Part shown: positions 44,357 through 54,777 of the stretch, one piece after another
Layout: the number at the start of each line of letters is the position of its first letter
Position numbering within the stretch: the stretch's first letter is position 1
Source of the DNA: Auricularia sp. M13
Taxonomy: Eukaryota; Basidiomycota; Agaricomycetes; Auriculariales; Auriculariaceae
Length of the DNA: 64,000 nt
NCBI GenBank assembly: GCA_037042915.1
Contig: CM073199.1
Coordinates: 1,736,001 to 1,800,000, forward strand
Direction of reading: 5' to 3'
Notes under the pieces: generated by a model
Told to the model about the DNA's origin: nothing
Seen by the model: the letters and a program-made list of their open reading frames with translations, nothing else
Databases searched by the model: none
Made by a program: the position numbers and the translations under genes

Positions 44357-44433
44357 AGGTATTGCAAGTTCGGTTGAGAGTCTGAGCTCAAGTTGCGGAA
44401 CGGGCCGAACAACGTTGTCCTCACGCTTCCAGG
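44357..44433. promoter_or_regulatory. 77-bp divergent promoter between DUS4 and SRP9
   Basis: Start codons of the two opposed genes are 77 bp apart, so both 5' UTRs and core promoters must overlap or extend into each other. No TATA box is visible. Both products act in RNA biology (tRNA modification, signal recognition particle). Confidence 0.6.
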
Positions 44434-44982
44434 ATGGTGACGCTGACGAGCTGGCAAGAGTATCAGGACGCGGCGGAAGCGCTCTATACTGCGTCTCCGA
44501 ATAAGGTTCGTCGATTTTACGCGTTTCAAGACTGGCTATAGCGCTGACGGCGGTGTACTACGATTCAGACGCGATACGTGGTCAAGTGGAAGGTCGCGCG
44601 CGACGGCGCGAACAAGGGCCGCGGCGAGCTTGTGCTCAAGATCACCGACGACGTGACAGTGAGTGCGCTGTGCTACATGCGACAACAGCGGCGGCGGCCA
44701 TGTCGCGTGCCGCGGGCTGCTTTACCTCGTCACTCCAGCTGACGCGCCCTTCAGTGTTTGAAATACAAAACGCAATCATCCATCCTGCTTAACCGCTTCG
44801 AGCAGCTCAACCTGACGCTCGCAAAACGCATCCGCAATCGCACGGCACCGCCGCCAGCGCCCGCACGAGCCGACACGCCCATGGACACCGACGCCGATCG
44901 CGCTGCGGCCTCGACGCCCGTGCAGAGCGGCGTGGCGGGCGGCGGCGTGGCCAAGAAGAAGAAGAACAAGAAGAAGAAGTAG
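44434..44982 (+). CDS. SRP9: Signal recognition particle 9-kDa subunit (SRP9/Srp21)
   Basis: Three exons (44434-44505, 44569-44658, 44755-44982) give 129 aa. The fold of SRP9 is recognisable: TSWQEYQDAAEALYTASPNK, then RYVVKWKVARDG, then GELVLKITDDVTCLKYKTQS and a helix ILLNRFEQLNLTLAKRI. SRP9 pairs with SRP14 on the Alu end of 7SL RNA and pauses translation of secretory proteins. Human SRP9 has 86 residues; this protein adds a disordered tail ending in a poly-Lys run (KKKKNKKKK), as in longer fungal Srp21 proteins. That tail probably contacts RNA. Confidence 0.88.
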
Positions 44983-45356
44983 CGCGACGTTTGCGAGCGA
45001 CTTTCGGGATATCTGCATTTGTATACACTATTCACTCTGCTTTTTTCAGTTGCAAAACAACCTCGGTTGACTCTCGAGCTACACTGAATCATGGACGGTC
45101 CTGGCTATGCGTGCTGGCCAATCATGCAGCTTCCTGCTCCCTAGTCTTGTCAAACGGTCGATGACATCCATTGGTGAACGCAGCGCCACTCATATTCAGA
45201 CTGTACTTGGTCGCTTGGCGGGCTGCCATTTCTTGTTATCAATTCCGCGTCAAGACCCGCAAGGCGAGTTGGCTGAAGAAAGGCTGTGGTGCGCTGAATG
45301 CCTGGCGCTACCGCTTCCTCGTGGAAAGATTCTGGCTCTCATCTGAACTGAATGTC

Positions 45357-46719
45357 ACTCAGAGTGGGGGTGGGCAATGCCGGTCAGACCGTTCTGCCCG
45401 GCGATAGCCGATTTTCGACACCTCTTGTGTAAGTGACTCTGCCACGAAACAGCGGAAGGGTTTCCTACCGCAATTCAATTTTATACGTTGAGGTAACATG
45501 TATTTCAAGCCCACCAGGACGTATCGAAGAGTTTCATTAAGGAATACCTCCAGTAAAATCCAAGCAAGCCGGAAATGTGCACCATCAAAGCGAGAACATC
45601 ACTCATTCTGTGCCTGCAGGTCACATATACCTTTCTGGAATAGTAATAATGCCTTGAAATACCATATAACCTAACTCTCAGCCCCCAGGTGGGCGAGACA
45701 TTGGGATTTTAGTCCCTGCCTGGTCTACTTGCCTCAAACCCCTGACAGCTCACATCTGTCAGCATTCAGAATTTATTGTGCTGACAATAGTCCTCATGGG
45801 TACTATATAGCTATTAGCACCATATCTCACCCTTATCTCCGACAGAGAAATGTCTCCTTGGGCGAATACCGTAGTCCCCCGGGTAATGAACACTTTTGCG
45901 CTATCTCACGAACGACGTCTTCCCTTCCCTTCGGACCTTCACCATCGCTCTCGCAGGCATTGGTTACCCCCGGTTCGACATGAATCTTAGCCAAGCTTGC
46001 TTGCCGTTGGTGTCCGATGCTGACCACCACGTAGTGAACACTTTGGCCGAATACCTTCTTTTGGCCGCTACAACACTTCCCTTCACATTTACATCCGCTC
46101 TTAAGCGCCGTTTCCGACGATGTTTTGTCTACCGCGACCGTCCACCGTGGCATTTCCCACTATAAAACACACAGACCTATGGGGAATAGCATATGGCATT
46201 GGGCTCTAACGTCACATTGGCCTAGGATGGCCTTGTAGCGACGGGGAAACAGAAAAAGCAAAAACGTTCACTACGTGGGGGACCGCTCACTACCGGGTGG
46301 AGTACGGTACAGTGTGTTGAGGCTCTTCCGGGCCAATCCGGGAATCTCCGATAGGTGACCCAATGCTTTTCAGTACTCGGTCATTTCTTAACAGAATCAC
46401 ATCAAACTTCGTCCTCGGCCTTTTGAAACTATTATACGTCTTTTATTAAAGCAGAATGTTGAGGGCAGCTCTCGTTCAGCCACAATGTACTCATCAGTAC
46501 CTCCGGAGATACTGTTGGACGCCTAGTTCAATAGTGAGAGCATGGATCCCAAAACCGTTTAACAGAAGTTTATAAAACATTATTACAAAGCCTTTTGGCT
46601 ACTTGTTTGAGGTATTGGAGAGAAAAAATGTTCGTGCCAGCAATCGGACAGTCGGTCTCATACGGAACTTGCCGATCCCGGATAACTGTTTGGCTGGTGA
46701 TGCCCACCCCCACTCAGAG
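45357..46719. mobile_element. Non-autonomous hAT-like element with 8-bp target duplication
   Basis: The direct repeat actcagag at 45357-45364 and 46712-46719 flanks a 1,347-bp segment (45365-46711). The segment begins tgggggtgggcaatgcc and ends gatgcccaccccc, giving short terminal inverted repeats with the GGGGTGGGCA core common in hAT elements. An 8-bp target duplication is the hAT hallmark. No transposase motif is visible in the AT-richer interior, so it must rely on an enzyme supplied elsewhere. The intact target duplication suggests a fairly recent insertion. If the final A is counted in the element, the duplication is 7 bp. Confidence 0.75.
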
Positions 46720-46910
46720 GCTTCGTGTTCCCCGTTTGCTTAATAAATTGGCTCATTTCTACCGATTCAGGGTCATCAAGCAGTCAAATTGCCCACCCGC
46801 ACATGGATTTGCCTCAGTACACAGTGCTTCAAGTCGGTGTCGCGCCTTATGTACCTGGAGGCTTGTGTACCTGACCTCTTGATTGTGCTCTCATTCCCTC
46901 ACTCATCATC

Positions 46911-47778
46911 ATGCTGGCGAGGACGGTTTTCTTTATGGCCGTGACGCCTCGTTTCTATCCTCTCGAGAGGGCGTCCTATGCGTGTAGACCCTTCTGCAGG
47001 CTCAAGCACACAGCACCAGAGAAGCTGATCGAGACCTCCGAGTCCTCGACTGGCGTACGTGCTTCTCATATCGCTCTGCAGCACATGCTCACGGGATCAC
47101 GATAAGCAGGCAGATACCACTGGTACCAAGCCCGCTACTACTGGCAGTGCCAGCGGCCCGGCGCCACAGAACATCGCTGCATTCTTCGCGGCGTACCCGG
47201 CGTTCGACTACGATCCCAAGGCAGACGCCATGCAGGAGTGCCAGCGTCTTTTCCGCTCTCTCGGGGTTGAAAAGCTCTCCAAGGCCAACCCACTTCGGGG
47301 TGATCACCAAGAAGTTCGGCGGCGCGGGGACGTTCGTGGACGGATGAAGGTCGAGCTGCGCGCTGCTATCGCAGGGCAGTTCGGACAGAGCGCCTTCGAT
47401 CTCAAGGACTGGCAGCACCTTTGTCGTGACCTGGCCATCCCCACGCCTGACACGCTCAAAGGATGCCAAAAAGTGCGGTGGTATACGTGATTCTTTTGTC
47501 GCATCGACTGATCTCTCCTCATCCCCTCTCAGGTCGTGAGCCTCACGCACGTCAACCTTAAGGACTTCGATGAGGCGCTCAAAAAGGGAGAGGCAGTCAC
47601 GAAGTATGCTACGGAGGTCGGGCTATCTGAGTACACAAAGAGCACCAAGAAGTACTACCCGAGCAAGTGTCTCAAGGCCGGAAACGTCCGCAGGGCACTT
47701 CTTCGCCAGATTCTGAATCCACGACCGGAGTGGAAGGTTCGCGAGGACGCGGAGTCTGCGTACAACAAAACGCCGTAG
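46911..47778 (+). CDS. Unknown 250-aa agaricomycete protein, possibly mitochondrial
   Basis: Three exons (46911-47054, 47110-47472, 47533-47778) give 250 aa. The first 40 residues are Arg-rich without acids in the first 18 (MLARTVFFMAVTPRFYPLER), like a mitochondrial targeting peptide. A Thr/Ser-rich linker follows. The body has AAFFAAYPAFDYDPKADAMQ, GQSAFDLKDWQHLCRDLAI, SLTHVNLKDFDEAL and KYYPSKCLKAGNVRRALLRQ. Proteins with an FFA-[AS]-YP-x-FDYDP block and an aspartate/tryptophan-rich middle are common in agaricomycetes, but I know no function for them. The second intron boundary could shift by one codon. Confidence 0.65.
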
Positions 47779-48016
47779 ACATCGAATGGACCTTGAAAGA
47801 GATGATGATGTAACCCGACACGCTGCCTGAACATACTTTGACCGTATACCGCGACAGTGATCTCAGCTATGCCATTTACTCGTTGATGCTCGAGGATTTT
47901 GCGTTTCCCACCGGCAGCAGAGTGTCCACGCCCTCGACCATCGCGGCCGCGAAATCGCCGCCGTCACGACCTGACATCTATGTATCTCACGCCCACAGCG
48001 GATCTGTCATTATACA

Positions 48017-48024
48017 TATAAAAA
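48017..48024 (+). promoter_or_regulatory. TATA box of the secreted-peptide gene
   Basis: tataaaaa lies 60 bp before the ATG at 48084, a strong and well-placed TATA element that fits a regulated, highly expressed gene. Confidence 0.65.
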
Positions 48025-48083
48025 GGGACGTATCCTTTAAAGGCCCCTCCCCTTTGAGCACCCGTAATACTCCCACAAGCATC

Positions 48084-48266
48084 ATGAACGTCCTCGCAAT
48101 CATCGCTGGCGTCCTCGCCCTTGCCGCCAGCGGAGCTCTGGCCAATCAAGGCAAGGAGGTGGAACCCTGCGCTGGTACACCTGAGAGTGAGCAGGCCGCT
48201 CTTCGCTTGCTCGAGAGGTTGATGAGATAATTATTTGCAGATTGTCCGCCCACGGGGTCGAAGTGA
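48084..48266 (+). CDS. 42-aa secreted peptide with two cysteines
   Basis: Two exons (48084-48186, 48241-48266) encode 42 aa. The first 20 residues are a textbook signal peptide (MNVLAIIAGVLALAASGALA), with cleavage expected after ALA. The mature part would be about 22 residues, with Cys in VEPCAG and PENCPP, and ends PTGSK. The intron is 54 bp with good GTGAGC and TTGCAG ends. Without splicing the frame runs on to a stop inside the intron and loses the second Cys, which favours the spliced form. It has no CaaX box, so it is not a mating pheromone precursor of the usual type. A small effector-like or cell-wall peptide is possible. Confidence 0.6.
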
Positions 48267-49547
48267 AGCTGCTTCAGGCTGTACTGGGACATCGCTGGGT
48301 TACAGTAGGAAGCCATGCGCCGCTTGCTGTTCTTGAATATATCGTTCATCGCAATGCGAGGATGAGATGTTCAAGGCTTCAAGAATCAGCTCCGTGCATA
48401 GTCTACGGGACGCAGCCGCTACTACAGTGCTCCCTCATACATGCGGAGCGGACACGAGCACCGTCAGTCTTCTCGTTTGGGGCAAACCGATCTACAACTC
48501 TTCATCCCCTATACCTCACTCACTCCAAAGTACTTGATAAAACAGTTTCAGTGTTCCTCAACCTGGTTGAATGTCGAAACTAAACGTACATTGGTTCGTT
48601 CGGCGGCAGCCCGAGAATCAACGCCCCAACCACCTGAAGTCATCCTCAGCGACCGATTATGCGAAACACCTTCGGAATCATTTATTATTACGCATTAATG
48701 TTTGTCCTAATGCAGCACGAAAGCGTAGAAATGCTGGGAGAGAGCTGGGAAGGCGTTCGGAAGCATTTGATTGCGACCGGCCCTGAAGTCGGCGGGGGAT
48801 AAGGCAATCGCCGTACGGCGTAATAGTAGACTATTCAGTGTAATGAAAATCAAGAAACGCATTGCGCTCGACCGTTTGATACAGTATATTCATCCCAGAC
48901 AGCAAGTTCCGATACCTACATATGTGAGGTCGCTGTAAAATACAGTAGTCGCAATTTCGCACCGCGACAATTGCTTCCGGCGCTACCACATCAGTGATGC
49001 CACCGACTCGAATAAGATTTACCGGATGCAAACTTTGCGTCTCCTCTTTCTCTCCTCCGAGTCCTGGCTCACTGCAGCCAGTCGGACGCCTCGACTCCTC
49101 CCAGCGATGCCTCGCAATTTTTTTCCAGGCCAATCTGCTTCGTAGAGGCTCGCTCAGTGCTCGAATTTGCTGGATCTTGCTATGCGACTACACCGTCTTG
49201 CTCGGTCGTCTGCCTTTCCGCCTTCCGGACGACGTGTTGGACATCTTAAATTCTTCTGGAGGCTGGAGCGGTCTCGCTGTCGGCGTGGTGTACGCTGTGG
49301 TCGTCGTGGACGGCTGTGATTGCGCTTCGTCATCGCCTTCGGCAAGCGCACGCCAGCCCGTCGGTCCCATCAATCTTGCACCAAGCTCCTGGGGCTGCGC
49401 CGCCCTGTATCCCGATGCATGGAATATGGACGGCGCAGTCGAAATGGAGGTGGCTGGAAGCCTGCAGCCTTCTGCTTGGCAAATTCCTCCTGGTTACCGA
49501 TGCTGGTCCGTGAACGAGGTACTTGGCGTCTTTGCTGAACACCATAC
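48267..49547. other. No supported gene
   Basis: Open frames exist on both strands around 49000-49690, including a 189-codon plus frame and Ser/Thr-rich minus frames, but none has a domain or a coherent exon chain. A minus-strand gene between 49188 and 50325 remains possible. Confidence 0.3.
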
Positions 49548-49611
49548 CATGACGAGGCGCTAGCATATCTGGGTACCTGCCGCATGTCCAGCATGCTAGC
49601 GCCTCGCCATG
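49548..49611. repeat. 19-bp stem hairpin
   Basis: catgacgaggcgctagcat (49548-49566) pairs with 49593-49611 at 18 of 19 positions around a 26-base loop. It is outside any supported gene and could be the core of a small inverted-repeat element or a transcript hairpin. Confidence 0.75.
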
Positions 49612-50677
49612 GGTGGCGTTCACAGTGCAGACAAGCTGTCCCAACTATCAACAGTCTTTCCTCCGGCAATGGTGCGTCCTCTGGCCTTGTCATTCGACCA
49701 GTCAGCGGGCGGGATCCAGTCTGCAGAGCTCATCGAGATTGTAGGCCATGGGCGCGCGCGTGATACGAGAGCTACCTTGGCGCAGGGGCTGCGGGGTCGA
49801 GGGGGATGTCGAGGGTTCGCGTGTAGACAGGACCTGCTCGATGAATATAGCCGCTTCTCCAGTATCGCATGAGCCATACGTTCGGTGGTCGCAAGAGCCT
49901 TTAATCGAGCAGTAATCCTCGTTGAGTTCGCGAGTCAATGCGGACGTTCCTGGATGCACAGCGGTGCCCACCATCTGGGGTGTCTTGAAAATATGGGCGT
50001 ACGTCCTGTCCGTCGTCGTGTTCATCTCGCAACCTAACATCGAGAGGTGTGTGCAAGGGCGTAACCAGCGCGCGCTAGAGTCAACTGAGCCGTTCCCAGA
50101 CGTCCCAAGAGGCAATGTCCTATCTGAGTCGCGATGTCGCTCGCCGGTCACCGCTTTGCGCTGGTAATCAAGCAGTTGAAGGGACTCGATTTCCTGCGGC
50201 CTGCGCAATGGCTGTAGGTTGTGCGTCGGGCTTGGCAGTGGGTTGCATACACTGCGCCTGTCAGTAGCGGCAAGTGTATCGCCGTCCTGCAGCTTTTCAG
50301 GCCTTTGATAATATTTCCAGGACATATTTTCAGCAGCGCGTGGAAACGAACATGATGCTCACAAACCGTCCTGTCAAGACGTGCGGGAAGTATCCCATCG
50401 TTGCCGCGCTCGCGATGCTAGCTCTATCCTCGAGTTCGATCGTCGGGCGCCCCAGGGGCAAATTCGTCGACGCGGCCTGCGGCGTACTCATGGTAAGGAC
50501 GATGGGGAGTGTGCCAGATGGAGGCAGCTGCCCGGCCCACTGTACAGCGACGGCGCCGCTCAATCCCGACTCGAACCTTGTCTTCTCTCGTCCTCCACGG
50601 TCGACTCAACACTCGGTTCTGTCCTCACGCAAGCGCACCAAACCATTCTCTACGCAACACGAGGACCAGGACCTATT
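49612..50677. other. No supported gene
   Basis: Long overlapping frames on both strands but no recognisable domain. A minus frame of about 200 codons (49702-50325) is Ser/Thr/Pro-rich and lacks a start or splice context I trust. Confidence 0.3.
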
Positions 50678-51194
50678 ATGTCAAATAACGACCGAAGAAA
50701 CCTGAAGGAGACACTGGACCGTAAGTAACATTCGACTACTTGAAAAATCTCAACAGGATGCTGAATATGTGCCAGGCGGCGCCGACGAGGAGACCCCGTC
50801 GCCAGTCCCGAGCGCGGCGACCGCCGCCGTAGACGGCAGCCCATTGTTCGAAAGCCAATTGCCGAAATCAACGGCGAAAATACGAGTCAGGTTGGACGCC
50901 GGCGCTGCCATCAAGTGGACGATCCCAGCGTCCACCCCGTCTGCGCGGGCCGCCAACACATCCTCCGCCAATGCGAGCCCGGAGGAAGACGCCGCACAAG
51001 CCCTACTGGCCTTGTCTGGCCAGACGGCCGTGGTCGGGGCTGCTGCGGCCCCACAGGCTGCGGCGACGAGCGGGCGGAAGCGCAAGCGCGAGGTCGCTGA
51101 GCCCGAGCCCGAACCGGAGCAGGGACTTCAGCGCGGGGGGAGCAGGAGGTCGCTGCGCATTCAGGCGCAGGGGCCGAAGAAGTATGGGAAGTGA
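50678..51194 (+). CDS. Small basic-tailed protein sharing an exon with the gene at 40520-42565
   Basis: Two exons (50678-50720, 50776-51194) give 153 aa. After 15 N-terminal residues (MSNNDRRNLKETLD), residues ~16-95 match the middle exon of the minus-strand gene near 41.9-42.2 kb almost word for word (ADEETPSPVPSAATAAVD, KSTAKIRVRLDAGAAIKW, SANASPEEDAAQALLALSG). The intron before it is also homologous (both end ggatgctgaatatgtgccag). The C-terminus differs: a bipartite basic stretch GRKRKREVAEPEPEPE then RRSLRIQAQGPKKYGK, a likely nuclear localisation signal. A duplicated exon block seems to have been captured into a new short gene. Function unknown. Confidence 0.6.
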
Positions 51195-51466
51195 AGGGCT
51201 GGATCTCTACGATGAGCACTCAGTACTCAGGCTCTGTTCGCTATCGCGCTGTCTCTGTTGTCGGTCTGCTGTGCGGTTTTGCACGATTGTAAATTATGGC
51301 GTGTATATTTTCCTATCGTCTCTTATCGTTCCCGGTCAATGTTATTCGCATACGCGTCGTTGGACCCCTCGCTCAGGGAGAAAGAGTCCGGCGGGATACT
51401 CGGCGGCAAACGCGCATCGGAACTTCCGCGACGAACCTCCGAGCTCTGGCTCATTCCACGACGATT

Positions 51467-52264
51467 ATGACGACGTTCACGTTCTCCGACCTTGTCGACG
51501 TCCGCCAGCCCTCGTTCTGGCTCTCGCTGGCCAGCATAACGTTCAATCCACTCGCGTGGAACATCGTCGCTCGCAATGGTACTGTCCCAAACGCTTTTTT
51601 CGCCCAAGTCTGACTATCCCTGGCCGGCAGAGTACCACAACCACACTATAACGCGCCTCGTCGGCGGCCCACGCGCGGGTACCTACCTGCTGGCCGTTCT
51701 GATTTTCTCGTTCGGCATCCTGCGCGACTCGCTGTACTCGAAAGCGCTACTCGACCAGCCACGCGTCCCGCTGCTCCCGTCAGAGCTCGCCGTGCCCGTC
51801 CCCGCGCTGCTCTTCCTGGTCGGCCAGACGCTCGTAATAACGAGCACGTACGCTCTTGGAATTACTGGCACGTTCCTTGGCGACTACTTCGGCATTCTGC
51901 TCGATGCTAAGGTCGAGGGCTTCCCTTTCAACGTCGTCAACGACCCCATGTACACCGGGAGCACACTGTGCTTCATTGCGGGCGCTCTTTGGTACGTGTT
52001 GCACTGCGTAAGAGACGCGCGGGTGTGCTGAATGTGATGCCTGCTAGGTACGAGCGCCCCGCTGGGCTGCTCATCTCAATTTACGTCTGGCTGGCGTACC
52101 AAATTGCCCTGAGCTACGAAGGGTGCGTGCAGCGCTCTTCGTGCACCCTGCCTTTCAAAAACTGACTGGGAGATTGCAGGCCTTTCACAGACGCCATCTA
52201 CCGTAACCGCGCAACCGCGTCCAAGTCATACGCAGCCGCGACCAAGGCGAAGAAAGAGCTCTAA
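51467..52264 (+). CDS. OPI3: Phosphatidyl-N-methylethanolamine N-methyltransferase
   Basis: Four exons (51467-51578, 51631-51991, 52048-52122, 52180-52264) give 210 aa; yeast Opi3 has 206. Family landmarks are FNPLAWNIVARNEYHNHTIT, FSFGILRDSLYSKAL, LGDYFGILLDAKVEGFPFN, DPMYTGSTLCFIAGALW and the SAM/ER end YQIALSYEGPFTDAIYRNR. It is a multi-pass ER membrane enzyme that uses S-adenosylmethionine for the last two methylations from phosphatidylethanolamine to phosphatidylcholine. All key segments are present and spliced cleanly, so the gene looks functional. The C-terminal KAKKEL resembles an ER retrieval signal. Confidence 0.93.
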
Positions 52265-52787
52265 ACGGACATCAGGAAACCACCACCCTATCCACGTTCT
52301 TGCTCATGTATAATAGCGGGTATGCTTCAACAGCACTAATTCTAGATTCATCTTGGAGTTTGATATGGATCCATGCAGGATCTAGCAATGGCAAGACATC
52401 TTGGCCCTCAAGAGACGTACAATCATGATTGACGACCTCAGACGATGTCATCCAATCTGTTCGAAGATTCGAGCTTCGTGTGCCGTGAAAAACCTAGAAC
52501 TACAGTGGCCTGCCACTGGCAGTAATATGACTCGACCTTGACGTGCTCGGCCTGATTTTTTCCGCTCTGTAGACATCCAAATCATTTAGTTCGTAGGCCA
52601 GCAAGTTGTCCATGATACTCGAGCTGATTCGTTGAATTTCCTTCCAACACGTTCCAACCGCCAATGTATTCTTCAATAAATTTATGGGAATACATAATCA
52701 TCGAGGTCATGTCGTTAAATGAAGATGGCCTGATAGCTTCGTTCTTCCAATCGTAAAATACCAAGCCTTATGGTCGCAACCAACGAA
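52265..52787. other. Intergenic region
   Basis: No supported gene; AT-richer than its surroundings. Confidence 0.4.
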
Positions 52788-53800
52788 TTATTTACCAGGA
52801 GAAAGCCTCGACCTCAAGCTCAAACAGCACCTTACCCTCGCGACCAACGGCGGCGACAACGGCTCGGACATCGTCGCACAGCCCACCAGGCCCGCACACA
52901 ACGAAGCCGATCTTGGACCATCCAGCAGCGACCTCCTCGCGCACGAGCGCCTCGACGTCGAAGCGTTCGCCGATCCTAACGTCCTTGTCAAAGTGCACAA
53001 GAGCCACCTCGAGGGAGTGAGCGAGACACTCGGCCGACGTCTTGACGCTCCTATACAATTTGGCGTTGGCGTGGGTCGGCGGGCCCACGGCAGGACGCCT
53101 GTGACGCCGATGCCGCCGCTGATGAGGAGCAGACGCAGCAGGACGGACGAGACGACGCCGCTGCAGTACGGCCCGTTGAGAAGAGCGAGCAGGCGGTCGT
53201 GCTCCTTGAGATGCCTGGTCAGACCCGTCGACCGCTTGACGAGAAGCATCACGCCCGCCCCGGTGTGCAAGACCTCCGAGTCACCGTGGACCGAGGTTTT
53301 CTCCACGTCCTTGTCGACTGACGCTGTGGCTTCCTTCATACCGTTTGGAGCCAGTGTGCGCAACATTGCTGTAGGAACGATCGAGAACGGACGGTTCTCG
53401 AACGCGCTGAGCAGCGTCAGCGTGGGGAAGTGCACATAGGCATGCTGGCCGGGCACAGCAGCCCAGCCGACGCCGTCGATGTCCACGCGGATGATTTCGC
53501 TCCGATGTCGACCACTCTCGCGCCACGGGCGCCGTTCCCGACGACGCGCATGAGGCGGTCGGCGAACCAGACGGCGCATGCGGCATAGATCCACTGCACG
53601 AAGCTCCACAAGGTGCCGAACTCGAGGTAAATGTGGTACCAGCACCCCAACAACGACAATGACCGCAAGAACGATGTGCGAGAGCAGGAAAAACTCGTAC
53701 GACCACCGGCGGACGTACAGCGGGCCGCTGGCGACGGCCATGATGGACGGCGCGACGGACGCCACGGTGCCCAGATCCAGAACGGCATCTTATGCTTCGC
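52788..53800 (-). pseudogene. Ferric/cupric reductase (FRE family), decayed fragment
   Basis: The minus strand encodes the C-terminal half of a ferric reductase. One membrane helix (YEFFLLSHIVLAVIVVVGV) is followed by WYHIYLEFGTLWSFVQWIY, the FAD-binding PGQHAYVHFPTL and NRPFSIVP, the NADPH-binding LLISGGIGVTGVLPW and VVCGPGGLCDDVRA, and ends FELEVEAFSW. The helices with the haem-binding His residues are absent upstream. Three frame changes without introns are needed (near 53640, 53490 and 53080). A truncated pseudogene is the best reading; sequencing indels could explain the shifts but not the missing N-terminus. Confidence 0.75.
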
Positions 53801-54777
53801 GGCGAACGTGCCCTGGTCGAAGTAGAGCGCTTTACTGGGGAGAGAGCACTGTGTACTGTAGATCTGCCAGCAGAGCAATTGGCTGAAGGCCGCGCAACTG
53901 TAGAATCCGTCATGAATAACAGCGACCCCGAGGCTGACCCATACGCAAAGAAGACAAAGCAGCGTGATTGGGCTTGTTCAGAAGCCAAGGGGGTGTCTGG
54001 AAGGGCGCGCCTCAGTAGCGTAGCCAGCACAGAGAGCCTTCCAGTAAACCAGGTCCACAGACGGAGCTGAAGAGCACCAAAGAGCACACTGTCCTTCCAG
54101 AAAACACGGCAAGAAAGATGGTCCGACTGTTCTTGTGTTACAGGCCTGTAACCACCCCCACACAGTCTGAGCCTGTCAGTCGAAGAGTCTGGACACAAGC
54201 CAGAGGCTCAAGAAAGAATGAACGAGCAGTACCCGCTAAGCATAGAAGATCGGCTTGCTGTCAGGAAGCACGACCAGCCATCGGTAAGGCGAATGTCGAG
54301 GGCGACGGTCGACGGAGACTCGGAGATAACGAGCTGGTTGGGATTCATGGTCTATGGAGGCGGGCTACGTGCGCAGCAAACGCGTGGTGACGAGCAGTTG
54401 GCTGTCGGCAACACCGCGTTCTGCGGGCCATGCATCGACGAGGAAGAAGGCCGCTCATTATGGTCTGGGGGAAAGGTACTTTGCCGGTGGCTGCGCAAGC
54501 GGATGCAACGAGCAAATTTGTGCCGATGCGCCATTTTCGCAGACACTCTCCCTCAAGCCTCAGCGCTGAGCGCAAAGCCGCCTCTCAATCTGGACATGGC
54601 TAGCTGTTAGCTGACACTCCACGAGCTGAGAAATAAACAATAAGTATACCTACCTACCTTAGTTGTTGAAACAAATCCACTAGAAGACAACATTTGGAGA
54701 AACGAACTCAGACTGTTGCACCGTAGCAGAGTGGTGTATTATTCTACAAGTTTAGCTCTAAGTATGTTTATGCGAGA
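53801..54777. other. No supported gene
   Basis: Open frames on the plus strand (for example from 54218) lack domains. The region separates the reductase relic from the COQ8 3' end. Confidence 0.35.

Noticed and set aside
45729-46165. Possible gene inside the hAT-like element
   Set aside because: Opposed frames of about 85-105 codons show no hAT transposase motif, no zinc finger and no dimerisation domain.
53281-54198. 305-codon minus frame overlapping the ferric reductase relic
   Set aside because: Arg/Ser-rich and out of frame with the recognisable reductase sequence.
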